Shown: positions 9,468-18,083, numbered from the stretch's first letter. The stretch: DNA of 64,000 nucleotides from Chthoniobacteraceae bacterium (GCA_028293625.1 JAQGOL010000037.1:62001-126000), one strand, 5' to 3'. Notes: a model not told the origin generated them from the letters alone. Program-made: numbers and translations.

Positions 9468-10061
9468 TTAATTCGCGGAACGTTCAGCCTCCGGCAGCAC
9501 CTCGTGCCACCGCCGAATGATATCGTCACCGCGGGCCGTAACCGTGGGAAAATCCGGCGCTCCTGCCCGGATCTGGACCACGATCTGAGTTGCAGGGTCA
9601 AGATTGAGAAACAGGACACTCTCACACATCGGGCTGCCGCCGGACTCATAAGAAAACGTTAACCGCTGCGAAATCCACTTATTAACAGGAAGAACATTGG
9701 ATGCTTCCGCAATCAGGACCGGATTTTGCGCACCCTGTGGAAGCAGCTGCAACGCGGCTGCGCGATAGCGAGGCAGATTGAGCGGCTCAAACGTGACATC
9801 GGCCTTCATAGGCGACTGGCGCAACTGCATCAGTGCCCGTGGAAACTTGGTGAAATTAAAGAGAGTTGAGCCTTCGGCCGCCACGAGCTCGGTCTGCGAG
9901 TCCAGTGTCACCGCATATTTCTTGTCGCCATCGATAAAGCACGGACGCCTGACCGGGATGCCGTCGGTATAGGTGGTCACATATCGCAGTGTCAGATCAA
10001 TGGCGGAAGCGGCGCCATGAAGGAGCAGTGAAAAAACAGCGGTTAGAACTAAACGGTCCAT
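9468..10061 (-). CDS. Secreted protein of unknown function, last gene of pseudopilin cassette 2
   Basis: A 197-residue protein with signal peptide LVLTAVFSLLLHGAASA and no pilin motif. It is the paralogue of the protein at 5399-5998 and shares its length, the PCFIDGDKKYAVTLDS block, the FNFTKF motif, the PVNKW segment and the IIRRWHEVLPEAE end. It adds a second cysteine in SPMCESV, where the other copy has an arginine. It starts 6 bp after the stop of the PilX-like gene, the same spacing as in cassette 1. I do not recognise the fold. Conservation of position and sequence between the copies argues that it belongs functionally to the cassette. Confidence 0.72.
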   Translation of the reverse strand: MDRLVLTAVFSLLLHGAASAIDLTLRYVTTYTDGIPVRRPCFIDGDKKYAVTLDSQTELVAAEGSTLFNFTKFPRALMQLRQSPMKADVTFEPLNLPRYRAAALQLLPQGAQNPVLIAEASNVLPVNKWISQRLTFSYESGGSPMCESVLFLNLDPATQIVVQIRAGAPDFPTVTARGDDIIRRWHEVLPEAERSAN

Positions 10062-10067
10062 GATAGG

Positions 10068-11894
10068 TTAGAATTTCATCCAGGCGCCGCGTGTGATAGT
10101 CACCGCATCAAGGCTGCCAGGAGGTGGGTTGTCAGTGTATTTGGGATCGAAGTTCCAGCGCCGGGTCGGAGGGCTGTAGATATTACCGGTATCCCACTTG
10201 CCCGTGTAAGTCTTGCTTCTAAAGAGTTCCACCATTGAACCAAAGTAAGTGCACGTTTTCCCGCTCCATGTTTCAAGGAACCTTGGATAATTATTAGCTC
10301 CCCCTGAGTAACCATACTGTGCCTGGGGATAATGCGGATCACCGGAGGCGGGTGTATAAAGAGAAGGCATAACACCGGCCAGAATCGCCATATTGAAAGT
10401 GGTATTGCTCGCCACGCGGCCGCCAACTGAGGCGGCTGCATTGCCGTCGCTCCATGAATTTGAAAGGAGCATGACTGCATCGCCGATCACGGCGGCCGGC
10501 ACCCGTGTGTATCCCGCCACGGTTGGAGAGTCGGTGTTATTCGGATTGCCCGTGTTGTTGGCAGGCACGGCCGTGGGACTGGTAGTTGTGCCTGTATTGT
10601 AGTCTCCCTGAACATAGACAGGATTTTGACTGACCACCGTCAGGCCGGCCGTAGGGAGGATACCGCCCTTTTGCAATCGGATCGACTTGACTTCCGCGTC
10701 GCTCCCGGTTGCGGGAGTTACATCCTGAAGGTAGATGATGCCGTTAAAACCGGAGGCCGCATTCAGCACCGGAGTAAGCGCGCTAATATTGAAGTTCGCC
10801 ACATCGACACTCTTTCCTTCCCGTTGATCCATCATAGTGCTTTTGCCCGTGAACGACGCGGCAATGCTTGTAATCTGTGTGGCGGTCAAAGTCGTGCCAT
10901 TCTTGACGGCGACCGTCGCACTGGTTCCGTTAATGGTCACGACAATGCCGGCCTGATTGTAGAGACGGCGTTTGGCAAGTTCGCCCGGATCAGAGAATAC
11001 TTTGCCGGTGGCGGGATCAATGGCGCTGCTTGGCGGCTCGATGATCTCATGAAGCGAGTCATCGTTGGGATTGGTATTGGTTGTATTGAGAACCGCTGCG
11101 GGATCTTTTCCAAGCGGCTCGTAACGCGGCACTTGCGTTACCTGGTTCCCTTCGCCGTTCGGATACTGCGGCGGATACATGGTGCCGGGGGGACTCCAAA
11201 GCGATCCCCCGGGAGGCGCTACATTGTCGTAGTAATTTTTGACATAAGAGACATTGTTTTGAAACGTCAGGTCCGTCGAGGCGGTGGCGACGCTCAGATA
11301 GAGGTCAGAATTGGTGTGAACCAGCCCCGTCACCATCATCGGAGCCGGCTTATACATCTCAAGATCGTGTTCATAAAAGAACATCGCCTGAAAGAGCGGC
11401 ACCTCCACATACTGGAAGCGGCGGCGCACTCCTGCTTCCAGTTTCTCGCCGCGCGGGTTGGTTTGACTGACGCGCGCGCTGGCGACGTAGTTATAAGATT
11501 TCCCGCGCCAGCCAGGATAGTTTTCAAGGCTTACAAACACTCCTGTCGGGACAGCGGTGGCCGAGGCGACCGGCGCTCCATACGCATCGCATGCCTGCAC
11601 CTTGAGGGGGCCGTTCACGGTGGAATATCCAAACCCGGCAAAGGTTGGCCCGGTAATATCGATAGTTGGCAGCGCGCCATCTTTGTTCTGGATTCGCTTT
11701 TTCCAGACCCCAAATCCGTATTCGACGGCACCTTCAGCTACAAGGGTTGCTTCCACAAAGTCGCGGTTGCGGTCGGTCAAGCGTCCCGTTGTTCCGGTGG
11801 TGTTCATGGCGACGCCAATTGCGGCTGATACCGCCAACACCGCGAGCAGAGCGATAACAAGCGTGCCGCCCTCGCGGTTGTTCTTTAGCTTCAT
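10068..11894 (-). CDS. Large PilX/GspK-like pseudopilin, cassette 2
   Basis: A 608-residue paralogue of the protein at 6005-7873. The N-terminus REGGTLVIALLAVLAVSAAIG is a prepilin-like helix without Glu at +5. TDRNRDFVEATLVAEGAVEYGFGVWKK follows, nearly the same as in cassette 1. The exported domain keeps the ARVSQTNPRGEKLEAGVRRR segment, the FYEHDLEMYKP and GLVHTNSDLYL block, a DGNAA-type loop and the RWNFDPKYTDNPPPGSL end. The region between the central blocks differs most in length and composition. The ATG at 11894 is chosen; a TTG six bases upstream is also in frame. It follows the PilW-like gene by 6 bp. Function inferred as for cassette 1. Confidence 0.75.
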   Translation of the reverse strand: MKLKNNREGGTLVIALLAVLAVSAAIGVAMNTTGTTGRLTDRNRDFVEATLVAEGAVEYGFGVWKKRIQNKDGALPTIDITGPTFAGFGYSTVNGPLKVQACDAYGAPVASATAVPTGVFVSLENYPGWRGKSYNYVASARVSQTNPRGEKLEAGVRRRFQYVEVPLFQAMFFYEHDLEMYKPAPMMVTGLVHTNSDLYLSVATASTDLTFQNNVSYVKNYYDNVAPPGGSLWSPPGTMYPPQYPNGEGNQVTQVPRYEPLGKDPAAVLNTTNTNPNDDSLHEIIEPPSSAIDPATGKVFSDPGELAKRRLYNQAGIVVTINGTSATVAVKNGTTLTATQITSIAASFTGKSTMMDQREGKSVDVANFNISALTPVLNAASGFNGIIYLQDVTPATGSDAEVKSIRLQKGGILPTAGLTVVSQNPVYVQGDYNTGTTTSPTAVPANNTGNPNNTDSPTVAGYTRVPAAVIGDAVMLLSNSWSDGNAAASVGGRVASNTTFNMAILAGVMPSLYTPASGDPHYPQAQYGYSGGANNYPRFLETWSGKTCTYFGSMVELFRSKTYTGKWDTGNIYSPPTRRWNFDPKYTDNPPPGSLDAVTITRGAWMKF

Positions 11895-11900
11895 AGTCAA

Positions 11901-12863
11901 TTAGTTCTTGGGGCGCAACCGCGACGGGATCACGGTGTTGATTCGGACAAAGTTGGAAAAGTCGTTGACCTCCTTGTTTGACAGCACTTTCTCAAATCCA
12001 GTTGCCCGGATTCGAAAATCGAGGTTAAGAAGTTTGTCGGGCGCAACGGAGGTCGACGTGACAATGGTGCTCAGCGAGAAAGGCGTAAGTTCCCCGCCCG
12101 CGGTGCCTACCTGCCGTGTGAGAACAGTATACTTGGCCGGGTTGGTAAGATCGGCGGCGGCCACGGGCGGCTCAAAGGAAGGATACCGCCGCAGCTCATT
12201 GCGAGTCCCATTCGGCATCACGATGAGAGCTTCGCGCCGAATGAGCTTGGAAGTCTTTGGCCTTGAAACATCCCAAAGGATGCTGCTTCCAAGAGCGGCG
12301 TTGAAGGTAACAGTGATTGATTGCAGACCGGCTGCGTCTGGGGCATCCTTAACCACCGTTTTGACGAGCGGACGCAGCGATGCGGGAGCCCCATCGATAA
12401 TCAGCACGTCTCCAGGCGTCGGCACTGGAGGCGATGCGAAGACGTTGGTGGAAATGGTAATTTTGAGAGTCGTCGTGGAAGAGGCCAGGCCGGTTCCACC
12501 CGGGTGCGTGACAATATAAGGCTCCCCCAAAAGCCGGTCGTAGTAAACGCCGGCCGCCGCCGTTGAACGGTATACGCCGACTCCACTGCCGGAAGCCCCG
12601 AGGCTCACAGGCGCTGCGGAAGTATCAATCAGCACCGGCACATTCACCGTGCTTTGGACGCTGTCCGCAACCCGATCAAGGGAACCGCGCAATTCGTTAT
12701 TTGAGAAATTGGTGCCGATGTTTTTTGCAAAAAGGATGGTCCCGATCCGCATGTAGGAAAGAGTCAATCCGCAGACCACCACGCCGATCGTGGCGGCGAC
12801 AACCATTTCAACCAGGGTAAAAGCAGAGCGGGAATTGCGGGGGGCGCGCATAATATTAATCAT
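11901..12863 (-). CDS. PilW-like prepilin, cassette 2
   Basis: A 320-residue prepilin. Leader PRNSRSA precedes FTLVEMVVAATIGVVVCG with Glu at +5. The exported part repeats features of the cassette 1 copy: VLIIDGAPASLRPLV, RREALIVMPNGTRNELRRYPSFEP and a C-terminus ending VNTVIP-like (INTVIPSRLRPKN). The ATG at 12863 overlaps the end of the PilV-like gene by 8 bp, which suggests coupled translation; in-frame TTG 12866 and ATG 12851 are alternatives, and the latter gives a shorter leader. A PilW/GspJ-like structural role in a pseudopilus is inferred from the family. Confidence 0.8.
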   Translation of the reverse strand: MINIMRAPRNSRSAFTLVEMVVAATIGVVVCGLTLSYMRIGTILFAKNIGTNFSNNELRGSLDRVADSVQSTVNVPVLIDTSAAPVSLGASGSGVGVYRSTAAAGVYYDRLLGEPYIVTHPGGTGLASSTTTLKITISTNVFASPPVPTPGDVLIIDGAPASLRPLVKTVVKDAPDAAGLQSITVTFNAALGSSILWDVSRPKTSKLIRREALIVMPNGTRNELRRYPSFEPPVAAADLTNPAKYTVLTRQVGTAGGELTPFSLSTIVTSTSVAPDKLLNLDFRIRATGFEKVLSNKEVNDFSNFVRINTVIPSRLRPKN

Positions 12864-13383
12864 CAATGGAACGCATAGTGGTTAGCGAGTAGCTAAACGG
12901 CCTTCCGCGGTAAGTATAATCTAACCTAAATGTAATCTTGCGTATTACCGGTTTATCCAGGATGTCGACAGCATCGACAGGCACCACGTCGGTGACAATG
13001 CGAGTCAATACACCTTGAACCAGCTGTGTGCCGGTACTGCCCTGCAAGGCCACATCGACTACATTCACGTTTCCGGCGTCATCATCCCAAACCGAACCAG
13101 CCGTCGAAGTCAAAGCGAGGATTGCAGGGACCGCGCTGGTGGGATCGGAGGTAAAGGTGACGGAAAGTGCAGTATCGATATTGCGCTGCACGATTGCCCG
13201 CGCGTTAGTTAGCATTCGCGTGGCGGCTGCGTCACGATTCAGGAGCGTCATTGATTGGATGGAACCGATCGCTACCATTCCGATCAAAACGGCGGCGATA
13301 AGGACCTCTGTTAGCGCGATGCCTTGAATAAAACGGCGACAAAATTGACCGGGTTTGAGCATACGATAACCCGTTCCAAGCAT
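12856..13383 (-). CDS. PilV-like prepilin, cassette 2
   Basis: First gene of cassette 2. The cleavage region is RRFIQG followed by IALTEVLIAAVLIGMVAIG, with Glu at +5. The mature domain carries NARAIVQRNIDTALSVTF and ends YRGRPFSYSLTTMRSIDD, almost the same end as the cassette 1 protein. The leader is 21 residues from the ATG at 13383 or 14 residues from an in-frame ATG at 13362; a TTG at 13395 is also possible. The upstream 220 bp contains no gene and should hold the promoter of the whole minus-strand series. The family match is to PilV/GspI-like minor pilins. Confidence 0.78.
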   Translation of the reverse strand: MLGTGYRMLKPGQFCRRFIQGIALTEVLIAAVLIGMVAIGSIQSMTLLNRDAAATRMLTNARAIVQRNIDTALSVTFTSDPTSAVPAILALTSTAGSVWDDDAGNVNVVDVALQGSTGTQLVQGVLTRIVTDVVPVDAVDILDKPVIRKITFRLDYTYRGRPFSYSLTTMRSIDD

Positions 13384-13615
13384 TCCACGTTCCAATGGAA
13401 GTTTCGGAAGCTAAATATTTATTAGCCTCGGCATTGAAGCGTGCGCCCGCCGCGCAGCCTGGCCCGTTTGCGCTGGTCAGTTTGCGCGAAAATAAAAACC
13501 GCCGCGCGGCTGAGCGCAACCTGTAGCGGGCGCGTGGACGAGATCCGGGTTTGACAAAACAGCACGGCGATGAGACCTAGGCGCCCGTTAACCGCCCGGC
13601 AGCCAGGCTCGTCAC

Positions 13616-14152
13616 ATGACTCTCAGACAAACCACCCGTTTGATGCTTGCCATCGTCACCTTCCTCGTGACGATGCCCACACTCTTTGGCCTGGAGATTG
13701 ATCCTCCCTTTAAATTGAGCTGGGGCGAGGCGCCGATGCGGCTGGAACGGCTGTTGGCCGGCGCGGGCGCCAAGATTATTTTGAAACATCCTGTCGAAGA
13801 CGGCACCGAGGCGTGGGAGGTGGAAGGCATCGTGCAGGACGGCCTCAAAAGGACCGTTTTCTATTTCCGTGCCGCGGCTCTGGTCGGCGTTGAATTGCAG
13901 TATCGCAATGACGCATGGACCCAGGAAAAATACGACGATTTCATGGGTCGCTGGCGGCGCACGATCGAGCAGCGTTATGGCGCGGGCCAGCTCATCGCGA
14001 GAAAGACCGAGCCGAAGGAGGACGTGACTCAAACCATTGTCGGCTACAAATGGAACCACAACAACACGGCCCTTGAACTCGTTTTCTTTTCGGCGCAAAG
14101 CCCCACAGGCCAGATCTTCCGGACACTGAGCGTCCACTACAAAGGAACCTGA
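13616..14152 (+). CDS. Secreted hypothetical protein
   Basis: A 178-residue protein with a clear signal peptide (LMLAIVTFLVTMPTLFG) followed by LEIDPPFKLSWGEAPMRLERLLAG. The mature part alternates short strands with a basic helix DDFMGRWRRTIEQRYG. I recognise no family or catalytic motif. It stands alone on the + strand between two minus-strand blocks and is followed 24 bp later by a good intrinsic terminator, so it is probably a monocistronic gene. A periplasmic location is inferred from the signal peptide. Confidence 0.65.
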   Translation: MTLRQTTRLMLAIVTFLVTMPTLFGLEIDPPFKLSWGEAPMRLERLLAGAGAKIILKHPVEDGTEAWEVEGIVQDGLKRTVFYFRAAALVGVELQYRNDAWTQEKYDDFMGRWRRTIEQRYGAGQLIARKTEPKEDVTQTIVGYKWNHNNTALELVFFSAQSPTGQIFRTLSVHYKGT

Positions 14153-14175
14153 GCGCCTTGGGCAACGGGAATGGG

Positions 14176-14212
14176 CCTCCTACGTCAGCTGCGGGGTAGG
14201 AGGGGTTTTTTT
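14176..14212 (+). terminator. Rho-independent terminator after the secreted hypothetical gene
   Basis: A perfect 8-bp stem (14176-14183 with 14196-14203) with a 12-base loop is followed by GG and seven T residues. It overlaps the last codons of the convergent DUF697 gene. Confidence 0.75.
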
Positions 14213-15265
14213 ACGAAACAGGCGACGTGCGTCCTTGATTGAAACGCCTTCGATAAAATAGGCCTGCGCACCACGGCCAATGCTGTAAGTCCCCGCCGCG
14301 GCCACCGCGCCGGAGATCGCATTGCCCCAGAGCGGGACCAGTTTGACCACGGCCCGCGCGCCTTCACGCAAAGCGACTCCGGCTCCGAAATTGGCGCCAA
14401 TCGCTGCGATGAATTCCCCCGCAAGCCGCGCGCTCATTTCCCGGCCGCTGATGTGCATGATCCCCGCAACGAGCCCAGCCTGCAGCGAGGTAAGAATCGG
14501 GAAGTCGGCAAGCGGAATTGGTTGCGCGCCGACCGCGCCGGAAATGGCAGTGGCCGATTTGATCACCACCTGCGCAATCTGGCTCTGGAGCACGCGGTTG
14601 CCGGAAAGCCGCGCCATTTCGAGCTGGGCTTCCCCCGGCAATTCAGCCCCGAGCAGTTCCACCAACCGGTTGATCCCAGCCGGCGTTTCATTAAAAGGAA
14701 CGGTCCCGATCATTTTTGCGCCGATTTCTGACCGGGTATGGAGCGCCGCGTGCAGCTGCTCCCTTGCTTTTTCATCATCCCCAAATTGCAGGCCAAGCAC
14801 ACGTGGTTGTGAGTCGGGCAAACGGCCCGCCGCCTCGACGATTCGCGCGGCATGCTCGATGTCAGCCGCCATTTCACCGTCCAGCTCAGTGCCGCGACGC
14901 AGGAAAAGAAACAGATCGGCCGATTGGGTCGTCAATGCCGCTTCGGCAGCCGCCAAAGAAACAGGGCGCCGCGAGTCGAGTACGGCCATCGTGCCGTGGC
15001 CGTGGCGCGAGAAAGTTTGCCAGAAGCCGTCCCTGAGTGATTCCTCCTCTTTGCGGAGCGCTTCGTCGCCAAACAGCGCGTTTAAAAAATCGGCTTTGCT
15101 GGCGCTCCGATCGCCCACGAGCACGAGCCTGGGGGCACGTTGCAGAAGGAAGAGCGTTTTAATTGGGGTAATCTCGCGCAGGATTGGCTGTTGAAGCGCT
15201 TCGGGAAGGCGCTGGACAAGATGCTCAAGTTTGATGAAGAGAGAGAGAAAGGTGCCTTGTTTCAT
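14180..15265 (-). CDS. DUF697 (YcjF-like) membrane protein with a degenerate GTPase domain
   Basis: A 361-residue protein. The N-terminal half resembles an Era/Obg-type G domain, with strand RLVLV and a P-loop position at residues 51-58 reading GDRSASKA. The lysine is kept, but the glycine before it is a serine and the following Ser/Thr is an alanine. No NKxD or DxxG motif is evident. The C-terminal half (from about residue 220) has alternating glycine- and alanine-rich hydrophobic segments (VGAQPIPLADFPILTSLQAGLVAGI, NAISGAVAAAGTYSIGRGAQAYF), the pattern of DUF697, which is often attached to GTPases. It is probably a pseudo-GTPase at the membrane. A role in envelope stress or volume control, as suggested for YcjX/YcjF, is only a guess. 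Confidence 0.72.
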   Translation of the reverse strand: MKQGTFLSLFIKLEHLVQRLPEALQQPILREITPIKTLFLLQRAPRLVLVGDRSASKADFLNALFGDEALRKEEESLRDGFWQTFSRHGHGTMAVLDSRRPVSLAAAEAALTTQSADLFLFLRRGTELDGEMAADIEHAARIVEAAGRLPDSQPRVLGLQFGDDEKAREQLHAALHTRSEIGAKMIGTVPFNETPAGINRLVELLGAELPGEAQLEMARLSGNRVLQSQIAQVVIKSATAISGAVGAQPIPLADFPILTSLQAGLVAGIMHISGREMSARLAGEFIAAIGANFGAGVALREGARAVVKLVPLWGNAISGAVAAAGTYSIGRGAQAYFIEGVSIKDARRLFRKKTPPTPQLT

Positions 15266-15391
15266 AATGGAACACGGTCTGGGTCGCCGTGTATTGGGAT
15301 GTCTTCTTCGAAATCGGATTTCAAAGCGGCTCTGGGTAGCGGGACGCCGCGCACTCTTGCTCGCACAGCCGCTCCGAAGGGATAGCGAAAT

Positions 15392-15868
15392 CTAAAGGAG
15401 AACGAGCAACTCCTCCACATGTCCGGCTGGTTTGACCTTTCGCAGGATCCCTTTCAGCCGCCCATCGGGAGCAATCACAAAGGTGGAGCGCTCCGTCCCC
15501 ATGAATTTGCGGCCATACATGCTCTTCTCAACCCAAACCCCATAGCTGTTGACCAATTCGCGTCCTTCATCAACCAGAAGCGGAAACGGAAGGGAATGTT
15601 TCGCGATGAACTTTCGATGGCTGGCCCCGGAATCCACACTGACTCCAAAGATTTCCGCTTTTCCCTCAAACCGGCTCCAGGCATCCCGCAAACCGCATGC
15701 CTGCAACGTACAGCCGGGCGTATCGTCCTTTGGGTAGAAATACAAAATCACCGTTTTGCCGATGAATTGCTCGAGCGAGACGGACGTTCCATTTCCATAT
15801 CTCCCGCCGATGGCGATAGCGGAAAAAGCAGGCGCCATTTCCCCAACCTGAAGTAGTGCAACATTCAT
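15392..15868 (-). CDS. bcp: Peroxiredoxin, Bcp/PrxQ type (thioredoxin-dependent thiol peroxidase)
   Basis: A 158-residue thioredoxin-fold enzyme that reduces hydrogen peroxide and organic hydroperoxides. The peroxidatic centre is DDTPGCTLQACGLRD with C53; C58, five residues on, matches the resolving cysteine of atypical two-cysteine Bcp proteins. Other family marks are VILYFYPKD, FGVSVDSGASHRKFIAKHSLPFPLL and the arginine in GTERSTFVI. It starts 4 bp downstream of the cyclase stop codon, so it is probably the second gene of a two-gene operon; the functional link to the cyclase is not obvious. A cytoplasmic location is expected because no signal peptide is present. Confidence 0.93.
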   Translation of the reverse strand: MNVALLQVGEMAPAFSAIAIGGRYGNGTSVSLEQFIGKTVILYFYPKDDTPGCTLQACGLRDAWSRFEGKAEIFGVSVDSGASHRKFIAKHSLPFPLLVDEGRELVNSYGVWVEKSMYGRKFMGTERSTFVIAPDGRLKGILRKVKPAGHVEELLVLL

Positions 15869-15872
15869 GAGG

Positions 15873-17981
15873 TTATTTGGTCGTCATGATAAGCACGCCG
15901 TCCCAATCGGCAGGCGGCGGGTTTACCAGAAAATCCTGGGAAGCGCGCAGATACTCTTCATTGAGCCAATCGCCCGGCTTGAGAACAATTGCTTTCTGCA
16001 GGACCGCTGCCGCCGCTTGAAATTCCCGAGCCCGGTAAAGGCGGATTCCCTCCTCATAAAAGGCGAGCCATTCCGGTAATGCCTCGCCCGCTGCGCGCTC
16101 TGTTAAAACGGTAAAAACCTCGGTCGGGCGCGTCTTTCCCTTTAAACGAAGAAGCCCGGCAGTTCGCACGATGAACGCGTTCCTTACCAGAGGCTCCATT
16201 TCTTCGCCGATGAGGAGCTCCACATGGAATTGTTTGGTCGCTCCCTCCAGCCGGGAGGCGACGTTTACGGGATCGCCAATCGCGGTGAACTCCAGTTTTT
16301 CCGTCGAACCGAGATTGCCGACAATTGCCTCGCCAAAATTGATCCCGATGCCGAAGTGGATTTCCGTCATTCCGCGCCGTTTCCAGTCTTCATTCAGTTT
16401 AACCAGGGCGCGAGACATGTGCAGGGCGGTGGAAACGGAGCGTTGGGCATCGATATCGGGCCCTTTGGTTGCAATGCTCCCCCAGTGCGCCATGACGGCA
16501 TCCCCGATGAATTTGTCCAGGGTGCCGTGATGCTCGAATACAATGCGCACCATCTCGGTGAAGTATTCGTTCAATTGAGTCACGAGCGCGGAAGCGTCGG
16601 CGCTTTCGGTGAGGGTGGTAAATCCGCGCACGTCGGAGAACAAAATCGCGATGCTTTTGCGGACGCCGACAAACGAATCGAGAACCGTGTTGGGATTATC
16701 GACAAGTTCTTTCACCACATCGCGGGAAACATATCGCTCGAAAGTCTTCCGCAATTTGGCCCGCTCCTGCCGCTCAAGGAGATGCTCGGCGAGCGAAAAG
16801 ACGCCGCCGCTGGTCGCCAGTGCCATGACCGGAAAAAAGACCGAGACAACGTAACCGGCGTTAAAGATGAGCACCGCGGCGCCAAACAGCGCGGCGCCCG
16901 TGAGAACGAGCAGGATCATTCTTGGCACCAGCTCAATAAACCACCCCAGAAGCGCAGCCATCACGCCTCCGAAGGCAATGCAGAGCAGATTGATGTTCAG
17001 GGGCGCCTCAGTAATAAAATCGTTCTTAAGGATCGCGTTCATCACGTTGAGATGCAAAAGCGCCCCTGCGATCATTCCAAAGGTGGTTGGAATCATGTCC
17101 TTGTTGGAATTGCCTTCCGGACCAACCATCACGATTTTTCCCTTAAAAAACTCACCCGAGTGAAAAGTGTTTTCCCAACTGCTGCGGAGAAAAATCTCAT
17201 AAACCGATTTCGGCTCAAGAGTGCGTGTCGTGCCATCGTCGGCATACCGGAACATCCGGGGCTGTGACCCTTCAGGAATGAGATTTGCCAGGCCAGCTTT
17301 GCGAATGCCTCGCACCGGCAGCGATTCGTAGCTGGTTTCACCGGGAAGCGGAGGGAGGTTCATGCTCGCTTCCATGAGAGTGCGCTGAAAACAGACGCGC
17401 CGCACTTTGCCATCAATATCGGGCCATACGGTGACGTAGCCAGTGCGCGGGTCTTCGGGATCGCCCGCCGGAAGCAGGGTCGTGGTCGGCATGACCATGC
17501 TCGTTGCCACCCCGGTGATCCGATCACTTTCCGGGAAATTGCACCCGACGACCACTTTGCTACCATATCGCTCGAGAGCCTCGGCAAATTGCTCATCGCC
17601 CTCACGAGCCTCCTCAAACGTGATATCAAACACCACCGCAAGGGCTCCCGCGCCAAGCAGCCGCTCTATTATCAAAGAGTAAACGTCCCGGTTCCATGGA
17701 AACACTTTTTTCATCCGCTGGAGCGCCGGCGATTCCGCGATCTCTTCTTTGCTCACCCCATTGAGCGTGCTCGCGGAACCATCAATCGCCAAAAAGTAAA
17801 GCCGGCTGTCGGTTTCGGCGCGGCGTCCCAGCTGCATGACCATGTCCTGCATGCTCGAGTCCGGCTTGCGGATGATCGGTAAAACGACCGAGCTCATCGT
17901 GTAAAGGAGCATCATGACGCCGGTGCAAACCAGGCAGGAGATCGCAAGGCTGCGGCGATGATGACGTCTTACGGGGCGCAT
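15873..17981 (-). CDS. CHASE2-domain class III adenylate/guanylate cyclase
   Basis: A 702-residue transmembrane sensor cyclase. After one N-terminal helix (LAISCLVCTGVMMLLYTM) comes an extracytoplasmic CHASE2 domain (about residues 35-330) with YFLAIDGSAS, ALAVVFDITFEE and GKIVMVGPEGNSNKDMIPT. Three further membrane helices follow (NLLCIAFGGVMAALLGW, MILLVLTGAALFGAAVLIF, VVSVFFPVMALATSGG), then the catalytic domain: ILFSDVRGFTTLTE with metal-binding D450, DKFIGDAVMAHWG with the second metal aspartate, and AIGDPVNVASRLEGA with the catalytic Asn/Arg. All catalytic residues look intact. The lysine in DKFIGD favours ATP over GTP as substrate. A short TPR-like tail follows. It is divergent from the FecR-domain gene 102 bp away. 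Confidence 0.9.
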   Translation of the reverse strand: MRPVRRHHRRSLAISCLVCTGVMMLLYTMSSVVLPIIRKPDSSMQDMVMQLGRRAETDSRLYFLAIDGSASTLNGVSKEEIAESPALQRMKKVFPWNRDVYSLIIERLLGAGALAVVFDITFEEAREGDEQFAEALERYGSKVVVGCNFPESDRITGVATSMVMPTTTLLPAGDPEDPRTGYVTVWPDIDGKVRRVCFQRTLMEASMNLPPLPGETSYESLPVRGIRKAGLANLIPEGSQPRMFRYADDGTTRTLEPKSVYEIFLRSSWENTFHSGEFFKGKIVMVGPEGNSNKDMIPTTFGMIAGALLHLNVMNAILKNDFITEAPLNINLLCIAFGGVMAALLGWFIELVPRMILLVLTGAALFGAAVLIFNAGYVVSVFFPVMALATSGGVFSLAEHLLERQERAKLRKTFERYVSRDVVKELVDNPNTVLDSFVGVRKSIAILFSDVRGFTTLTESADASALVTQLNEYFTEMVRIVFEHHGTLDKFIGDAVMAHWGSIATKGPDIDAQRSVSTALHMSRALVKLNEDWKRRGMTEIHFGIGINFGEAIVGNLGSTEKLEFTAIGDPVNVASRLEGATKQFHVELLIGEEMEPLVRNAFIVRTAGLLRLKGKTRPTEVFTVLTERAAGEALPEWLAFYEEGIRLYRAREFQAAAAVLQKAIVLKPGDWLNEEYLRASQDFLVNPPPADWDGVLIMTTK

Positions 17982-18083
17982 GCGCTTTTGTGTAGCGCTG
18001 CATGCCGCGCGCGCCAACTGCCAAAATAGGGCCTGGCATCAAAGACGCTTGACTCAATCGGAGCGGCGAAAAACACTGCGCCC

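Noticed and set aside
10626-11828. 400-residue open frame on the + strand
   Set aside because: It is antisense to the well-supported PilX-like gene, is rich in Arg/His/Gly as expected of a shadow, and shows no domain.
16224-17267. 347-residue open frame on the + strand
   Set aside because: It is antisense to the CHASE2 cyclase catalytic and membrane regions, which are conserved.
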